DNA of 7,816 bases. It comes from CANHBY01 sp031376995. Lineage in GTDB: Bacteria; Pseudomonadota; Gammaproteobacteria; Burkholderiales; Burkholderiaceae_C. Shown here in pieces: positions 5,753-7,816 of the stretch (its first letter is position 1; every line of letters starts with the position of its first letter). The stretch is from positions 1 to 7,816 of the forward strand of contig JANMEO010000218.1 in the NCBI GenBank assembly GCA_031376995.1. Reading direction: 5' to 3'. Under the pieces are notes generated by a model, which searched no databases, was not told the DNA's origin, and worked only from the letters and a program-made list of their open reading frames with translations. Made by a program: the position numbers and the translations under genes.

Positions 5753-6403
5753 TCACTTGATATGAATACCCAAGACTTGCAAGTACGCAATCAAGGCATC
5801 CATCTCAGTTTGGCCATTGACCGCTTGTGCCGCCCCCTCAATATCTGCGTCGGTGTAAGGCACCCCCAGCCGACGCAAGGTCTTGAGCTTGGTGGACATT
5901 TCACTGGGGTCAATGGTGTTTTTGTCTAACCAGGGGTAAGCCGGCATGTTGGACTCAGGCACCAGGTCGCGAGGGTTCAACAGGTGAAGCCGGTGCCAAT
6001 CATTGCTGTATTTACCGCCCAAGCGGTGAAGATCAGGCCCCGTGCGCTTGCTGCCCCACTGAAAAGGGCGGTCGTAAACAAACTCTCCGGCCACCGAATA
6101 GTGGCCATAGCGCAAAGTCTCCGCACGAAAAGGTCGGATCATTTGCGAATGGCAGTTGTGGCACCCCTCACGCACGTAGATGTCGCGCCCCGCCAGCTGT
6201 AAAGCGGTATAGGGCATCAACCCCGGCACCGCCTGCGTGGTGCTTCTTTGAAAGTAAAGGGGGACAATTTCAACCAAGCCGCCCACGGCCACCACCAACA
6301 AAATCAACGCAATCATCAAGACGCTGTGAGTCTCAATGGTCTCGTGAGAAAAGCCAGTGGAGGTGGGTTTAGGCTGCGTCACAGGATTCTCCAAAGGGTT
6401 CAT
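5753..6403 (-). CDS. ccoO: cbb3-type cytochrome c oxidase subunit II, monoheme cytochrome c CcoO
   Basis: CcoO is the membrane-anchored monoheme cytochrome c that passes electrons from CcoP to the CcoN active site. The 216-residue product has a short cytoplasmic N-terminus and one membrane helix at about 27-50 (ending LVEIVPLYFQ). Its periplasmic cytochrome c domain has the heme c site CHNCH (81-85) in the highly conserved REGCHNCHSQMIRPFRAET. The YGHYSVAGEFVYDRPFQWGS and KRTGPDLHRLGGKYSNDWH blocks follow, then the axial methionine M153 in VPESNMPAYPWL. All key residues are present and the length is normal. Its ATG shares bases with the ccoN stop (ATGA at 6403-6400), and no strong ribosome site is present, so translation is probably coupled to ccoN. 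Confidence 0.97.
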   Translation of the reverse strand: MNPLENPVTQPKPTSTGFSHETIETHSVLMIALILLVVAVGGLVEIVPLYFQRSTTQAVPGLMPYTALQLAGRDIYVREGCHNCHSQMIRPFRAETLRYGHYSVAGEFVYDRPFQWGSKRTGPDLHRLGGKYSNDWHRLHLLNPRDLVPESNMPAYPWLDKNTIDPSEMSTKLKTLRRLGVPYTDADIEGAAQAVNGQTEMDALIAYLQVLGIHIK

Positions 6404-7816
6404 GCTGGGGCAACCTTGAGTGCCGCGGGCTCAGCCGACGCCACAGGGTCTGAGCCCTGGCGCATCGTTTGAACCACATTCCAGGCCATGACCAACATGC
6501 CGACAAAATACAAAACCCCACCAAATAACCGAATCACGTAAAAAGGAAACGAGGCCTTGACACTTTCAACAAAGCTATAGACCAACGTACCATCCGCGTT
6601 GACAGATCGCCACATCAAGCCCTGCATGACACCCGCAATCCACATGGCCGCGATGTAGAGCACGATGCCCACGGTGGCCACCCAAAAGTGCAAGTCAATG
6701 GCCCGAACGCTGTGCATTTTCTTTTGCCCAAACATGCGGGGTATGAGGTAATAAAGTGTGCCCATCGACACCAGGCCCACCCAGCCCAAGGCGCCAGAAT
6801 GAACGTGTCCAATGGTCCAGTCGGTATAGTGGCTCAGTGCATTGACCGTCTTGATGGACATCATTGGCCCCTCAAAAGTGCTCATGCCATAAAACGACAA
6901 CGACACGATCAAGAACTTGAGGATGGGGTCGTCGCGCAACTTGTGCCAAGCACCCGACAAGGTCATGACCCCATTGATCATGCCGCCCCAGCTGGGCGCC
7001 AACAACACCAACGAAAACACCATGCCGATACTTTGTGCCCAGTCAGGCAAGGCGGTGTAATGCAAGTGGTGGGGCCCTGCCCACATGTAGGTAAAAATCA
7101 AGGCCCAGAAGTGAACAATCGACAAGCGGTAGGAGTACACGGGCCGCTCAGCTTGTTTGGGAATGAAGTAATACATCATCCCCAGAAAACCTGCGGTCAA
7201 GAAAAAACCGACCGCATTGTGCCCATACCACCACTGAACCATGGCGTCTTGCACACCCGCATAAGCCGAATAGCTCTTGGTGAGGCTCACGGGCAAAGCA
7301 GCGCTGTTGACAATGTGCAGCATGGCCACCGTCAAAATAAAAGCCCCAAAAAACCAGTTGGCAACGTAGATATGGCGCACTTTGCGCACACCCAACGTGC
7401 CAAAAAAAACGATGGCGTAGGCCACCCACACCAGCGCAATCAAAATATCAATGGGCCACTCAAGCTCGGCATATTCTTTGCCCGAGGTGTAACCCAAAGG
7501 CAGCGTGATCGCAGCCAACACAATCACCAACTGCCAGCCCCAAAAAGTGAACGAAGCCAACCAGCGCCCAAACAGCGGCACTTGACAGGTGCGTTGAACG
7601 ACATAAAAGCTAGAGGCCATCAGGGCACAACCCCCAAAGGCAAAAACCACCGCATTGGTATGCAAAGGGCGCAATCGGCCAAAGCTCAACCATGGAATGC
7701 CCATATTGAGTTCGGGCCATGCCATCTGAGCGGCAATGACCACCCCAATCAGCATGCCCACCACGCCCCACAGCACAGAAGCCAACGCACCTGTCAAGTG
7801 CCGCTGTTTGGGCGCT
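6400..7816 (-). CDS. ccoN: cbb3-type cytochrome c oxidase catalytic subunit CcoN, 5' end off the window
   Basis: CcoN is the heme-copper subunit that reduces oxygen to water and pumps protons. The frame is open to the right edge, so the start is missing; about 471 residues are visible. Numbering from the codon at 7797, the low-spin heme ligands are H46 (RPLHTNAVVFAFGG) and H333, CuB is bound by H193 (WWYGHNAVGFF), H243 and H244 (GPHHLHYTALPDW), and heme b3 by H331 (IGHVHSGALGW). Y237, in WALIFTYMWAGPHH, is the tyrosine expected to be cross-linked to a CuB histidine in this family, and E309 (STFEGPM) matches the conserved glutamate. These positions all lie 14 below P. stutzeri CcoN numbering as I remember it, so only a short N-terminal piece is likely missing. 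Around twelve membrane helices are expected. A TTG at 7797 could be mistaken for a start, but in-frame codons continue upstream (APKQRH), so I treat the gene as partial. It is the first gene of the operon; its promoter is outside the window. Confidence 0.97.
   Translation of the reverse strand, partial: APKQRHLTGALASVLWGVVGMLIGVVIAAQMAWPELNMGIPWLSFGRLRPLHTNAVVFAFGGCALMASSFYVVQRTCQVPLFGRWLASFTFWGWQLVIVLAAITLPLGYTSGKEYAELEWPIDILIALVWVAYAIVFFGTLGVRKVRHIYVANWFFGAFILTVAMLHIVNSAALPVSLTKSYSAYAGVQDAMVQWWYGHNAVGFFLTAGFLGMMYYFIPKQAERPVYSYRLSIVHFWALIFTYMWAGPHHLHYTALPDWAQSIGMVFSLVLLAPSWGGMINGVMTLSGAWHKLRDDPILKFLIVSLSFYGMSTFEGPMMSIKTVNALSHYTDWTIGHVHSGALGWVGLVSMGTLYYLIPRMFGQKKMHSVRAIDLHFWVATVGIVLYIAAMWIAGVMQGLMWRSVNADGTLVYSFVESVKASFPFYVIRLFGGVLYFVGMLVMAWNVVQTMRQGSDPVASAEPAALKVAPA

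Noticed and set aside
7795..7797. TTG as the start of ccoN
   Set aside because: The frame continues open to the window edge and the protein would lack the N-terminal segment normally before the first helix, so the true start is to the right.

Overview
The window looks like a chromosomal segment of a betaproteobacterium, most likely Burkholderiales and close to Comamonadaceae. That assignment rests on protein character (a beta-type Fnr, a short FixH-like protein after ccoG, and cbb3 oxidase subunits of proteobacterial type) and moderate GC content; it is inference, not a database result. Most of the window is one biological module: the high-affinity cbb3-type cytochrome c oxidase, its accessory genes and an oxygen-sensing regulator.

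Layout. Bases 1-906 hold a decayed IS630-family transposase on the + strand, readable only by joining segments in different frames. One catalytic aspartate is replaced by glycine. Bases 907-1068 appear to be the 5' end of a group II intron on the - strand: a GTGCG start, a hairpin, and a GTGAAAGTCCC element. It is cut off exactly where the transposase remnant ends. This scar lies just downstream of a - strand membrane protein of the TauE/SafE (COG2836-like) family at 1110-1811.

A 276-base intergenic region follows (1812-2087). It contains a 32-base perfect inverted repeat (1988-2019) whose core is an FNR-type box. Next comes fnr on the + strand (2088-2825), which meets the oxidase cluster tail to tail. 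From 3143 leftward-reading genes run back to the right edge. In transcription order they are ccoN (5' end off the window), ccoO, ccoQ, ccoP, ccoG and a FixH/CcoH-like gene. They are very tightly packed, with two stop/start overlaps and gaps of at most 27 bases, so they form one transcription unit.

How the genes fit together. CcoN is the heme-copper catalytic subunit, CcoO and CcoP are the membrane-bound cytochromes c that feed it electrons, and CcoQ is the small stabilising subunit. CcoG is a polyferredoxin linked to copper handling for the active site. The FixH-like and TauE/SafE-like proteins are probable assembly factors. Fnr, with its four cluster cysteines, would activate such genes when oxygen is low. 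The operon promoter lies outside the window. The new or unusual material is mostly in the left 1.1 kb (nested mobile-element debris) and in the extended FNR palindrome; the rest is a well-preserved version of a known system.
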